Assembly (NCBI RefSeq): GCF_014650915.1
Contig: NZ_BMVW01000024.1
Coordinates: 16,412-80,411 of the forward strand
Source of the DNA: Streptomyces poonensis
Lineage (GTDB): Bacteria; Actinomycetota; Actinomycetes; Streptomycetales; Streptomycetaceae
Direction: 5' to 3'
Length of the DNA: 64,000 nucleotides
In this document: positions 1-10,000 of the stretch, in pieces
Position numbering within the stretch: the stretch's first letter is position 1
Layout: every line of letters begins with the position of its first letter
Position numbers and translations under genes: made by a program
The notes under the pieces: model-generated
Database searches by the model: none
What the model saw: only the letters and a program-made list of their open reading frames with translations
Told to the model about the DNA's origin: nothing

Positions 1-33
1 TGTCCGGGCGCGGCCGCACCTTCGTCGCCAAGA

Positions 34-3000
34 TCACGAGCCTGCCGCGGCTTTGTAGTTTTCGTCGAGCTGCGGACCGAGGAGAACCAGTTCGGTGAGC
101 CGGAGGCAGATGCTGGTGAACTGCCGCACCTCGGCTATGGTCAAGTCGCGGCCGAGGATGTTCTTGTCTCGATAGGAAAGCCACTTGCGTAGTACCTGAA
201 AACCGCCGATCTTAAAGTCCCAAACCGCCTCCGGAACACCGCGCCAGTACACTTTGTCGTTCAGATAGACGTCGACAACTTCGGCACCCAAGAGCTCCAG
301 CTCTTCGTTGGTGAATGCGTGCCGCTCGTTGTCGGTCCTTTCGCGCAGCGTAATACGACCGCGTCCAGGCATAACAATACGGGAGGTAGCGCCGCTCTTC
401 TGCTTTCGTCTCTGCTCTATTGCCCAGCCAACGGAGATGGCAAGGTCACCGGCTTCGGGTGACAGGCGCTCGCCGTCATCACGTGTCACCTGGGCGATCG
501 TCCGCCAGGCACGTGTCGTCAACGTGTTGGTGGCGTCGATGTCCAGTAGGTCAGCAATCTGTTGCCCAAGCTGAGCCGAGGTTGCCAGCTGTTCGTATGT
601 GGACGGTAGCGGCACGCGGGGCCAGTCATTGCGGATCGCATCACCGTTTTCTTCGAGGTACAGCGGCGAATATCCAACAGCAAGGACGTGCTGCCAGAGG
701 AGCTGGGCGCTCAGCTGTGAGGTCTGGGCGTCGGTGATACCAAGGCCGGATAGGTAGTCCAATGCAAACGGGGACAGGTTCGGCCGCCAGCCCGACGCGC
801 TGGGCGACTCCTCGTGGAGGTCGAACAGCGAGAGGTTGTCGCTGGACTCTGTTTCGTCGGTCGCGAGATAGAAGGGCACCACATAGGCGTCCTTGTGCAT
901 CACGTGCTGATCGATGAGGCAGCGCGAGAGTAGGAATGCCGCCCCATCGAGTGCGCGTGGAGCCCGGCGTCGCAACAGCAGGAAGTCGCTGCCGATGGTG
1001 GCGGCCTTGACCAACTCATCACGGGATTCATTCCATAGTTTTCCCGTGGTGTCGACATATGCCCAACGCACGTCAAAGGGCTTAACGCAGAAGCGGACTG
1101 CTTTGGATTGATCATAAGGGGACTCAGCCAGCAACTTCGCCCTAACCCTCTGCGGGTCGTAGCGAGCCCAGGTCTGGGTAAGTCCCGCGACCCGATCATC
1201 GAGATCTGTGAACCCTGTGTCTGAGTCAAGAAAATGACACAAGCGGTCCAGCAACTGCTCCCGGTCCGTGGAGATCAGTGCATCTCCTCGATTCTCATTG
1301 AGACCGAGGAGCGGATCAGCCAGAGCAAGATCAGGGATAGCAGGCCACTGTTCATAACCCTGCCGCGGTGACCACCGGCGGAGGCGGTACCAGTTCTCCT
1401 TGGTCGGCAGCAATGGAGCGTAGTGGGGAGCATTAGTTGACTCACTCAGCGACTCCAGGAGTTCCCTTCGCTTGTCCGCCCCCCAGAAGTCACGATAGCT
1501 ACCCTCGAAGGCGCTAGCATCATGTGCATCCTGGCGCACCAAGAGTGTGACTGCTGTCCCAACTTGGATGCCAGCGGGATTCAGCTTGGTAGAGAAGATA
1601 CTCGGGTCCTTTAGCCCATCGGGCGTCTTCTTCCCGGTTTCCCTGCTGTCTCCGTTGAGGTTGTCCACGTAGAGACGGTCGAACTTGGAGACGAGTTCCT
1701 GCCGCATGACGACCGCTGAAGGATCGCCGAGCCACGAGAAGTTAGAGATGAAGCATACGATGCCCTTTCCGGTCTGCTCCGCGATACGCCGTTCGGCAAC
1801 ACGAAAGAAGCGAATGTAGAGATCGTCGAGCTTGTTCTTGGTGATGTCCCACTTTTCGGATAGGCCCTGCTTGTATGGCTCGACCAGACCACCCTCCTCT
1901 CGTCCGCTGACGCCTGCAAAACCGTTGTAGGGCGGATTTCCGAGGACGACGAGAACGGGTTGGGAACGCTTCACATCTATTGCCGCGTCCCGCTCCTCCT
2001 CGAACTCCGGGAAGGGAAGCCTGGGATGCTCGTCAGTCTCCACCCATCCCGTTAGAGCGTTGGTCAGATAGACCTTCGCCCGCTCGTCGGAAGACAGCGG
2101 TGCACCGAGTCGATCGAGGGTCAGAGCAATATTGAGGTGGGCGATGACAAACGGCGCTGGCAGCAGCTCGAACCCGTACACCCGACTTAGAGCGGCTGCT
2201 TTGGCGTCCTGAGCTACCAGGGCATCGCCATGCCGATCTTCCAGTACCCGGGCGATGGTCTCGATGGTCTCGACGAGGAATGACCCCGTACCCGTACAGG
2301 GGTCGAGCACGTGAACGTTCTCATCGGCCAAGCCGAGTTCGAGGCCGAGGTCCTGCTGGAGGGATTGGTGGACGCGCATGACCATGTACCGCACAACTTC
2401 GGGCGGGGTGTACCAGACACCGAGCTGACGGCGCAGGTCCGGGTCATAGGCTTCAAGGAAGGGCTCGTAGAAGTACTGAACGGCGTTGCCCGACTCGAAG
2501 CTGTTGAAGAAAAGTGTGCGGTCGACGCGAGCGAGGGTGTCCTCAGTCCAGTCGAGCACCTCGTCAAGGCCCACCGGCAAGGTCGCCGGCGTCGCCAACT
2601 GCTGAAAGAGCACACGGACCATTGGCACCTTGAGGGTCCACTGCGCAGACTTCCAGCTGAACCGCTGCTGACTGCCAGGCAGCTGCGACTCGCTCCACAC
2701 AACCCATGCAGCGAAAACCCCATAGAAGAGCGTCTGGACAAGCGCAGAACGAAAGAACCTCTCGCCCTCTTCGCCCTCGAAACGCAAGCCGAGGCCATCT
2801 TCCATTGCCTCGCGTAGCGTAGCCAAGGCATTCATATGCCTGGCGTCAGCCGAGTCCAGCCGCTTTCGCCCCTCGCGTGCGTAGGCTGCCAGAAACCAGG
2901 CCAAGTCGGCTGGTTGCGACAGGGGTGCATCGCCCAGGAGCGCCCGCCTCAGGTAGTCTTCAAGATCGGTTTCTAGTTCCGGAGCCACCTGCCTGGCTGC

Positions 3001-3465
3001 GTGAACCAGTGCCCAGAAGCCCTCCTCGTCGTGCGCGAGGGAGAACGCCTCGCCCACGACAGGCTGGCCATCCTCGCCAAGCCCCACCACCAAGAACTCA
3101 CGGTAGGTCGTGACCAGGACCTTCCCATACCGCGTGAGGTACCTGCGCACCTGCTGGCTACGTGCGATTCGACGTACATCCTTGCCGGGCCCCTTGACCT
3201 CCATCACGCCCCGCTCGGGAACCCGTGCGACCATGACTTCGCGTCCAGCCTGCTCGACAGCACGACTGCCGATGAACAGGCCGCCATCCGGGACCCCTGC
3301 GCCGCGATTGCGAGTCGTCAAGACACAGACGATCTTCGGTGACAATCGACCACCGATAGCGTTGAGCAACCTCTCCATCTGCCCGTAGTAAGAGGTCTCC
3401 TCAACAGCCTCGCCCGTCGCGTGAATCCTGGCCAGACCCTGTAGATAATCCCGAAGCGCACCCAC
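34..3465 (-). CDS. Type ISP-like restriction/modification protein: nuclease plus N6-adenine methyltransferase, no helicase
   Basis: The 1143-residue protein resembles type ISP restriction-modification enzymes, which join a nuclease, a DNA translocase, an adenine methyltransferase and a target-recognition region. Seen: an N-terminal PD-(D/E)xK pattern (Pro59-Asp60, Glu89-x-Lys91), methyltransferase motif I (DPCTGTGSF, near residue 390) and catalytic motif IV (GNPPY, near 510), then a long C-terminal part matching the LlaBIII-like specificity region. The SF2 helicase of full-length ISP enzymes (about 1500-1600 residues) is absent, so it may methylate only, or cut with a partner. Start is GTG. 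It lies downstream of DISARM on the same strand behind a hairpin, and its base composition is visibly less GC-rich than its neighbours, suggesting separate acquisition. The family call is firm; cleavage activity is inference. Confidence 0.85.
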   Translation of the reverse strand: MGALRDYLQGLARIHATGEAVEETSYYGQMERLLNAIGGRLSPKIVCVLTTRNRGAGVPDGGLFIGSRAVEQAGREVMVARVPERGVMEVKGPGKDVRRIARSQQVRRYLTRYGKVLVTTYREFLVVGLGEDGQPVVGEAFSLAHDEEGFWALVHAARQVAPELETDLEDYLRRALLGDAPLSQPADLAWFLAAYAREGRKRLDSADARHMNALATLREAMEDGLGLRFEGEEGERFFRSALVQTLFYGVFAAWVVWSESQLPGSQQRFSWKSAQWTLKVPMVRVLFQQLATPATLPVGLDEVLDWTEDTLARVDRTLFFNSFESGNAVQYFYEPFLEAYDPDLRRQLGVWYTPPEVVRYMVMRVHQSLQQDLGLELGLADENVHVLDPCTGTGSFLVETIETIARVLEDRHGDALVAQDAKAAALSRVYGFELLPAPFVIAHLNIALTLDRLGAPLSSDERAKVYLTNALTGWVETDEHPRLPFPEFEEERDAAIDVKRSQPVLVVLGNPPYNGFAGVSGREEGGLVEPYKQGLSEKWDITKNKLDDLYIRFFRVAERRIAEQTGKGIVCFISNFSWLGDPSAVVMRQELVSKFDRLYVDNLNGDSRETGKKTPDGLKDPSIFSTKLNPAGIQVGTAVTLLVRQDAHDASAFEGSYRDFWGADKRRELLESLSESTNAPHYAPLLPTKENWYRLRRWSPRQGYEQWPAIPDLALADPLLGLNENRGDALISTDREQLLDRLCHFLDSDTGFTDLDDRVAGLTQTWARYDPQRVRAKLLAESPYDQSKAVRFCVKPFDVRWAYVDTTGKLWNESRDELVKAATIGSDFLLLRRRAPRALDGAAFLLSRCLIDQHVMHKDAYVVPFYLATDETESSDNLSLFDLHEESPSASGWRPNLSPFALDYLSGLGITDAQTSQLSAQLLWQHVLAVGYSPLYLEENGDAIRNDWPRVPLPSTYEQLATSAQLGQQIADLLDIDATNTLTTRAWRTIAQVTRDDGERLSPEAGDLAISVGWAIEQRRKQKSGATSRIVMPGRGRITLRERTDNERHAFTNEELELLGAEVVDVYLNDKVYWRGVPEAVWDFKIGGFQVLRKWLSYRDKNILGRDLTIAEVRQFTSICLRLTELVLLGPQLDENYKAAAGS

Positions 3466-3635
3466 GTCCTGATCTTAATCAGGAACCGACCAACCAGGCG
3501 GGGCATCCAGGGGGCGTCACCTTGAGTAACACCACCATTACCCAGTTGCAACCTGGCCGACGATACCGATAGCGGCGTGCCGACACCAGCCACGTCACTG
3601 CCATCGCCGACTCAGAGGCAAGCCGAACGCGGCGA

Positions 3636-3667
3636 AGGGGCCGTCCCGAACGAGGTGAACGGCCCCT
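3636..3667 (-). terminator. Hairpin between the 124-residue gene and the ISP-like gene
   Basis: Perfect 9-bp arms (AGGGGCCGT at 3636-3644, ACGGCCCCT at 3659-3667) enclose a 14-nt loop about 20 nt beyond the stop of the upstream minus-strand gene. There is no T-run, which is usual for GC-rich actinobacterial terminators. It probably ends the DISARM-side transcript before the ISP-like gene. Confidence 0.6.
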
Positions 3668-3685
3668 CCGGCCGCTGCCGGGGGA

Positions 3686-4060
3686 CTACTCGGTCTCCTC
3701 GACGAGCGGAAGCAGCCGGGCCAAAGCCTGACGGCAGTTCGCTGCGGTCCGAGCAGCTGCCTCCTGTGCCCCCATGGGCGCCTGCGCGGGAATCTGCGCA
3801 GCCGCGTAAGACTTCAATTCGTTCAGTGCTTCGGTGCGCGCCTGCGGGGGGAGGTCGAGCAAGTCGCGCTCGGCGACTGTGAACTCCCCGTAGCGACGCT
3901 GGGTCGCCGCCTGGACCATCCGCCAGGTCTGGTCCTCCGCCGACATGATGTAGCTGAGCACCACGTTCGTCTTCGTCTTCGTGGAGACGGCCGCCATGTC
4001 GACGATGCGCGGCGTCTCCTTGTGAGGCTTGCGCGGCTTGCGCGCTTTCTCCCGGCCCAC
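3686..4060 (-). CDS. Hypothetical protein downstream of DISARM
   Basis: A 124-residue protein of no recognised family. It has a Lys/Arg-rich first ten residues, then a predicted mostly helical body (WRMVQAATQRRYGEF, ERDLLDLPPQARTEALNEL) and no membrane segment or signal peptide. The GTG start is well supported: AAGGAG lies 6 nt upstream. It sits about 210 bp after drmC on the same strand and is closed by a hairpin, so it could be the last cistron of the DISARM transcript or an independent small gene. The basic N-terminus would suit nucleic-acid binding, but that is only a guess. It is not one of the five described class 1 DISARM genes. Confidence 0.75.
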   Translation of the reverse strand: MGREKARKPRKPHKETPRIVDMAAVSTKTKTNVVLSYIMSAEDQTWRMVQAATQRRYGEFTVAERDLLDLPPQARTEALNELKSYAAAQIPAQAPMGAQEAAARTAANCRQALARLLPLVEETE

Positions 4061-4271
4061 GGCACACTCCTTGCTGCGGTGCGGTCAGCAGGACCGCAGG
4101 GGTTCCGTCCCCATGGACAACGACCATGAAGGGCGTCGGGAAACCGCCCGCTGTCCTGCGCCGTTCCCGTTCGCCCACCTGCAGCACAAGGCCGGACGGG
4201 CGGAGGCTATCGGGAACCACGGTTGGCGCGGATGTGACGGTCGGGGCTGGCTGGTGCCCGGCGCCGGCCTG

Positions 4272-5006
4272 TCAGGAGATCTGTTCGTATAGGGCCCCCT
4301 CTGCCTCCCGTAGCTCGCGCTCGACGGCTTCGGTGAGGTTCGGGTTGTCGATGAGGACGCCGAATTCGACGTTGTTGTTCTCTGCGCTCCAGGAGAAGTT
4401 CGCGCTGGTGACCAGGAGGAGGTGGTGGTCGATGGCGAGGAACTTGGCGTGATTGCGGACGTATCCGCCGTCGAATTCCTTGGTCCGCCATACCTCGGCC
4501 GGAGCCAGGTGGGCGGCTACCTCTGTGGTCGAAGGAGCCCAGTGTTGTCCGCTGCCGTCGGCGGCCCGGGTGTCCATGTAGACGCGAACGGCGACGCCGT
4601 CGCGCTGTGCGGCCGTCCGCAGTGACACCCAGAGTGCCGAGCTGCGCTGGAAGTTGAAGGTGGAGCAGGTGATCGCGTGGCGGGCGCTGTCCACGAGGCG
4701 GGTGACTGAGGTGGTGAGCGGCCCGCTCTGGGCGAGATGTCCGGGCATGGTCCACAGCGGTGACAGTGTGGTCGGAAGTGCCCGTGCCCCCTCGATTGCC
4801 CGCAGGACTAGAACCTGCTGATACGTCGCTCCGGCGTCTCGGGCCACCGCCTCTAGTAGCCGCCGGATCTCTGCTCGCTGGCCGACCGCGACGACCTTGA
4901 GTGCGGTGGTCAAGGTGTCGCCGTCGGCCAGGCGGTCGGCTATGTCCTTGGCCTCGGTTCCGGTCAGGAGCCGCCCGAGCTGGCGCGGCGCGTCCGCGTC
5001 ACTCAT
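4272..5006 (-). CDS. drmC: DISARM protein DrmC, phospholipase D-like
   Basis: A 244-residue phospholipase D superfamily protein. The C-terminal half carries one HKD motif (HAKFLAID, near residue 188) followed by the ...SANFSWSAENNNVE strand typical of PLD nucleases; a single motif implies that a dimer would build the active site. In published DISARM work DrmC is part of the drmABC core but contributes little to protection against some phages. The ATG at 5006 is chosen because it overlaps the drmB stop in an ATGAGTGA arrangement; the longer open frame upstream is out-of-frame drmB sequence. It is the last gene of drmD-drmMI-drmA-drmB-drmC. Confidence 0.9.
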   Translation of the reverse strand: MSDADAPRQLGRLLTGTEAKDIADRLADGDTLTTALKVVAVGQRAEIRRLLEAVARDAGATYQQVLVLRAIEGARALPTTLSPLWTMPGHLAQSGPLTTSVTRLVDSARHAITCSTFNFQRSSALWVSLRTAAQRDGVAVRVYMDTRAADGSGQHWAPSTTEVAAHLAPAEVWRTKEFDGGYVRNHAKFLAIDHHLLLVTSANFSWSAENNNVEFGVLIDNPNLTEAVERELREAEGALYEQIS

Positions 5007-7032
5007 GGGCCTGGAAGAAGCCGAGGTCGCTGCCGGGCAGGTCGAGCAGGAAGCGGCGGTCGAGGAAGCGGTTGGCGCGCTCGCAGGAGGTTTCCGAGGC
5101 CATGACGCAGCAGTGGCACGCGGCGCCGTGGAGGAAGTCCTCGGGATCCTGTGGGGTGCGCTTGGAGCAGATGGGGTCGGAGGAGCAGCGCGTGGCCTTG
5201 CGCAGCGCGCTGCTGACGACCCGCTGGAGGCGTGTTGGCTCGCTGAGCTGTACGAGGCCGCCGAGGGTGCCGTCACTGTCGGATGCGGTGGTGCAGATGA
5301 GAAGGCCAGCCGCGGGGTTGCGGCCTTCGTCGGCGGGCCATGCGTACAGGCGTTCGCTGAGGCTGGCGGCTGAGTAGCCGCAGGTCAGGGCAAGCTCGCG
5401 GATGAGGATGTGGGCAAGGGTGTGGACGAGCCAGTAGCGCGGGGGCTTCAGGCGGCTGTCGGGGTCGATCTGGCCAGCGGTGTCGGAGAAGCGGCGCTCG
5501 AAGTTTCTGCGGTGTGCCTCGCGGTGGAGCTTCCACAGGTCGGTGTCCAGGACGCGCTTCTCCCATGCGGCGACGGCGCTTTCGTCGAGCTGGAGGAAGA
5601 TGCCTTCGCCGCGGTCCTCGGTGGCCACGGTCCATGTCGGTCGGGACGTACGCGTCAGTGGGGCCAGGCGGCGCGGGAGGTCGCCGACGCGGTCCATGTC
5701 GTCGATGCGAGTGAAGCCGACCAAGGCATTTACCTTGCGGAGGCGTTCGACCGCGAGCACACGGGTGATCTCAGGCTGCAGGGTGTCGCCCCGGTTGCGG
5801 GTGGCGAGGGTGAGTCCGCTCTTGGGGTCCTCGACGCGGGTGCCGACGATGTCACGCAGCAGGTAGCGCCATTCGGGGACGAGGAGGTCGACTGGGTCCC
5901 AGTCGCGGAGCTTTTCCTCCTGCTCGTCCGGGGTGTCGGTGGGGGCGGAGGCGGCCTGCAGGACCTGCTCCAGGCCGTGGTCGGAGAGGCTGGTGACGTC
6001 GACGCCGCCGTCCATGCCGAGCAGGTCTCTGATCAGGTCGAGGTTGTCGCGGTATTTGGCGAGTTTGTCGCCCAGCGCGGTGCGGACCCGGTCGGCGAGG
6101 TCGCTGGCTTTCTCCTCCTGGGATTCCGGCATCACGATGATGGACTGGGTGGCCGGGAACCACAGGTTGGAGGCGCCGACGAGCATCAGCCGGGTCTCGT
6201 TGCGGCAGCCCTTGGGCTCGAAGGCGTCCAAGTGGGGGTGGCGTCCGCGGCACTGCGGGAGTTTCGCCCTGCCAACCTCGCCCTGGGCCTCGTTCATGGG
6301 CCGCCGCATGTCGCAGGACGCGCAGTGGATGACGGCCGAGGCGCCCTTGCCGGCGGTCCGGTCGACCATCTTCAGGACGGGTAGCTCCGCCTGGGTGCAC
6401 GGCTGTCCGCGGTGCACCCACAGGTCGTACGGGAACTCGTCCAGGTGTCCGTCGACGCAGGCCAGCAGATACCGGGCTGGGATGGCGGTGCGGCGCATCG
6501 GCTTGCGGGTGCCGGCGCCCGCGCGGCCCGTGCACTTGGCGTGCTCGAAGACGGCCAGGTCGGTGCGGAAGGGGTGCGTGTTGCGGTAGTCGAACTGGGT
6601 GAGTAGTCCGAGCATGTCGCAGCCCGTGCAGCGCAGCCATTGCGGGAAGACCCGGGAGGGGACTCCGAGGTCGTTGCCTTCGGCGGACCGGCTGTGCTTC
6701 TTCGGCTGCCAGGGATACGGCCGTAGCTGCACGTCGGGGGAACGCAGCATCATGCGGACTACGTCACGCAGGCGTGGGGCGTGGATCTGCGGGGGTGCGG
6801 AGTCGCGGCGCCGCCAGATGCGGTCCCAGTCGTCCAGGCCGGTGGGCATGATCGTGAACTGCGGCAAGTCCATGATCGCGCCGGGGCCGTAGGTGTAGAG
6901 CAGGGAGGAGGGGCGGGCGGAGCCGACCTTGGCACGGTTGTGCTTGGTCGCCTTCTCCGCCTCCTGTTCCAAGTCGCCCAGCGGGTCGACGGCGTGGGCG
7001 ACGTCGTAGACGAAGCGCGTCTCGTCACTCAC
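4999..7032 (-). CDS. drmB: DISARM protein DrmB (DUF1998)
   Basis: A 677-residue DUF1998-type protein that partners the DrmA helicase; in studied systems DrmA-DrmB bind invading DNA and load the antiphage complex. Seen: cysteine pairs suited to zinc binding (CTGC near residue 137, CASC mid-protein, then CHCC followed by a further Cys near 640) and the C-terminal ERANRFLDRRFLLDLPG region characteristic of DUF1998. The GTG at 7032 is preferred: GGAGG lies 7 nt upstream and the codon overlaps the drmA stop (GTGA). An alternative start 24 bp upstream lacks these signs. It lies directly downstream of drmA, as in other DISARM loci. Confidence 0.92.
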   Translation of the reverse strand: MSDETRFVYDVAHAVDPLGDLEQEAEKATKHNRAKVGSARPSSLLYTYGPGAIMDLPQFTIMPTGLDDWDRIWRRRDSAPPQIHAPRLRDVVRMMLRSPDVQLRPYPWQPKKHSRSAEGNDLGVPSRVFPQWLRCTGCDMLGLLTQFDYRNTHPFRTDLAVFEHAKCTGRAGAGTRKPMRRTAIPARYLLACVDGHLDEFPYDLWVHRGQPCTQAELPVLKMVDRTAGKGASAVIHCASCDMRRPMNEAQGEVGRAKLPQCRGRHPHLDAFEPKGCRNETRLMLVGASNLWFPATQSIIVMPESQEEKASDLADRVRTALGDKLAKYRDNLDLIRDLLGMDGGVDVTSLSDHGLEQVLQAASAPTDTPDEQEEKLRDWDPVDLLVPEWRYLLRDIVGTRVEDPKSGLTLATRNRGDTLQPEITRVLAVERLRKVNALVGFTRIDDMDRVGDLPRRLAPLTRTSRPTWTVATEDRGEGIFLQLDESAVAAWEKRVLDTDLWKLHREAHRRNFERRFSDTAGQIDPDSRLKPPRYWLVHTLAHILIRELALTCGYSAASLSERLYAWPADEGRNPAAGLLICTTASDSDGTLGGLVQLSEPTRLQRVVSSALRKATRCSSDPICSKRTPQDPEDFLHGAACHCCVMASETSCERANRFLDRRFLLDLPGSDLGFFQAHE

Positions 7033-10000
7033 GAGTTGTCCTCCGGCATCTTCCACTGAGGGGCATGGTCAGGTGCCCGGTACACCAGCCGCTCCTTGAT
7101 CGGGCTCACCAGGAGGTTGATCTCCGGCTGCACCTCGCGCATCGAGTTCGCCACGATGAACGGCGCGGCGTCACGGGTGTCGATGCCCGCCTTGGCGTTC
7201 TCCGCGCTCATCATCAGCGCGTCGTGCCGACCGTCGTCCAGAACCCTCTCGTACACCAGCGACTTACGGTCCTCCATGAGGCTCTTGCGTCGCTTGCCCC
7301 ATTGGTCGAGCCGGTTCTCCAGGCGTAGGCGGGCGCGGGTGGCGGCATCCTCGTCGCCGGCTCGCGCGACGCGTCGGACGAGGGCGTCGATGAGTTCGCC
7401 CGCGAAGTGCTGCTCGGCCTCGATACGGGCCGCCCCGTCCTCCGGGGACAGCCCCTGGCCAGCCTTCGCTGCCTGCAGGACCCGGGCGGCGCTCACTAGC
7501 ACGCCATCCAGGCCGCGCTCCAGAGAGGTCACCGAGAACGGGGTCACCGACAGCGCCTCCACCTGGGCGTAGAACGTCTCGTGGTAGTGGCGGAACTGCT
7601 CGAAATGGGCGAGGTCCCTCGGCCGCGCCCAGTTCCCGAGTGCGACCACCAGCCCCGGCCGGTCCGCCGTACGGCCGACACGGGAGGACGCCTGGATGTA
7701 CTCCGCGGTGTTCTTCGGCTGCCCGACCACGAGCATCAGCCCAAGGCGAGTCACGTCCACACCCACCTGGAGCATGGAGGTGGCCAGAACCACGTCATAC
7801 GGATTGACCTCGCGCGTGGGCTCCGGCTTCTTCGCCTCCCTGAGCGCGCGCCGGTTGCGCTTGCCCGCGGTGGAGTCGAAGCCCGGGTCGAATGCCGTCG
7901 CCATCTGGTCCAGGGTCGCGGTGATGTCCGCGCTGGCCACGCGCGAGGTCAGCTCGGCGACGTGCAGCGAACCGTAGTCGGTTCCGGTGCGGCGGGGGAG
8001 CTTCGACCAGGGGCGGCCCTTGGCGAGCGCGGTTTGAATGTCGTCGCTCATGTATCGGGCCATGCCGGCGAGTTCACGGGTGGCGCTGAAGTAGCCGACC
8101 AGGGTCATGTACGGATCGGCCGCGCGGCTGGAGCGGTCGAGGAGCAGCTGCCCGGCGGCTAGGAGAACCTCGGCGACCCGGATCTCCGCTGTGGTCAAGC
8201 GCACCCCGGTGGTGCTGATCCCGACGTACCGGCGCCCCGGGTGCTTCTCGGAGACCGGGATCTCCTTGGAGAAGTAGGTGTTCCCGGCGTCCAGGACCTG
8301 TGGCGGGAAGATGGTGACGTCGCGTCCGTACAGCGCGCGCACCTGCTCGGAAGCGTTACGGGCGGTGGCCGTGGAGGCGACGAGCAGCGGACGCACCGGG
8401 CGTCCCTCCTTGGTCCGCCAGTCGGTCATCGCGTCGATCGCCACCTCGAATAGGCCCACCGTCGTGCCGAGTGCCCCGGTGATCAGGTGCAACTCGTCCT
8501 GGATGACCAGGTCCGGGGGTCGTAGCCGCGTGGCCGGGTGAAGGGCGGCCGCCGGCCAGCCGTCCTTCTTGGGGTGCTTGCTGCCGTCCTTGATGTCGCA
8601 CTGCTGATAGTCGGGATGCACGAATCCGTGCCGTTCACAGCGTCGCGAGACATGCCCGAACAGCGAGGCGGCCTCGCCCTCCCGCGCCAGGCGGGCAAAC
8701 TTGTCCACGGTGGCGATGACGAATGCCGGCGCGAGCCGGTAGATCTCCTCGTCGACCGTGAGCACCGGCAGCCCGTCCGGGACCTCACCGCCGTCGGCGA
8801 ACGGGCAGTCGGCCAGCTCGTCCCCGCAGTACACGTACACCCGGCGCAGCGCGGGCTCCGTGCGCACATCGCGCGCCTCGACCCGCGTCCCGCACCACGG
8901 GCAGCGCTGGATCTGCAGCACCGTCAGGCGATACCCACGACCCCCATGGGCCTTTTGCAACTGCTCGGCGGCCTCGTCGTACCGTTTCGGGCTCACATCG
9001 GTGCCGACCCACAGCCCGATCCGGAACGGCTCCTCACCCCACGTCGCCACATCATCGCGCCGCGCCAGCTCCGCCGCGCACACCAGGGCGGTGGCGCGCT
9101 GGAACTGCTGGGCGGTGAGCAGGCGCAGCGTGTACCGCATGAGGACGGCGACCCCGGACCGTCCGTCCAGCGGACCGTCGAATGCATCCACGAGGCCCTG
9201 GCGGCGCCGGATCGCGAACGTGTAGGCGGCCAGACCCAGATACGCCTCCGTCTTGCCACCACCAGTCGGGAAGAACAGCAGCTGCGCCTTGGCCAGATCC
9301 CCCGACCGCTTCTCGGCCGCCGGGTCGGACAGCAACGGCAACTGCATGAGCACGAAGGCGAGCTGGAAGGTACGCCACGAATGCGCCAAGGCCCCCTTCT
9401 CCGCGAGGATCGCCTCGCGAGCCTCGTCGATGCTCTCCTCCGGCCGACTCGCCCGCCTTTCCGCGACCTGGGATTGGACGCGCTGATCGGCCATCACCCG
9501 GTTCATGAACCGGAAGCAGCGCAACGCCTCCTTGTCCCCGAGGAGGTGCTTCAGACCCTCCTCAAGCTGGCGTTGCACCCGGCGCGCCTCGGTGACCGCG
9601 TCCAGGCCCTCGGACCGCAGATGCTCCGGAAGAGCCTTGGCCCGCTGCTCTTCGCCGTCCAGCCAGGCCGTGTAACCCGCGACGATCGGCTCAAGACCCG
9701 TACGCAGCTCGTCGATCGACACCTCCTGGAGCCGCCGCATGTCCAGCAGAGCCGCGCCGATCTCCTCGGCGGCCGTCTGCGGCGTCTCACTCACCGGCAG
9801 CCACGTCGTCCACACCTCGCTGGCCCTGCGCGCCCCCTCGGCTACCTTCCAGTCCACCGAGCAGGTCCGGCCATGGGCGAACTCCAGACGGTTGCGGTAC
9901 TGAAGCCGCAGGCGCCGCACTTCGTCGTCCGGCTCCTCGCGCGTGTCCAGGAGTACGTCATTGACCGGCAGGAACGCCTCAGCTCCACCAGCCGACACCG

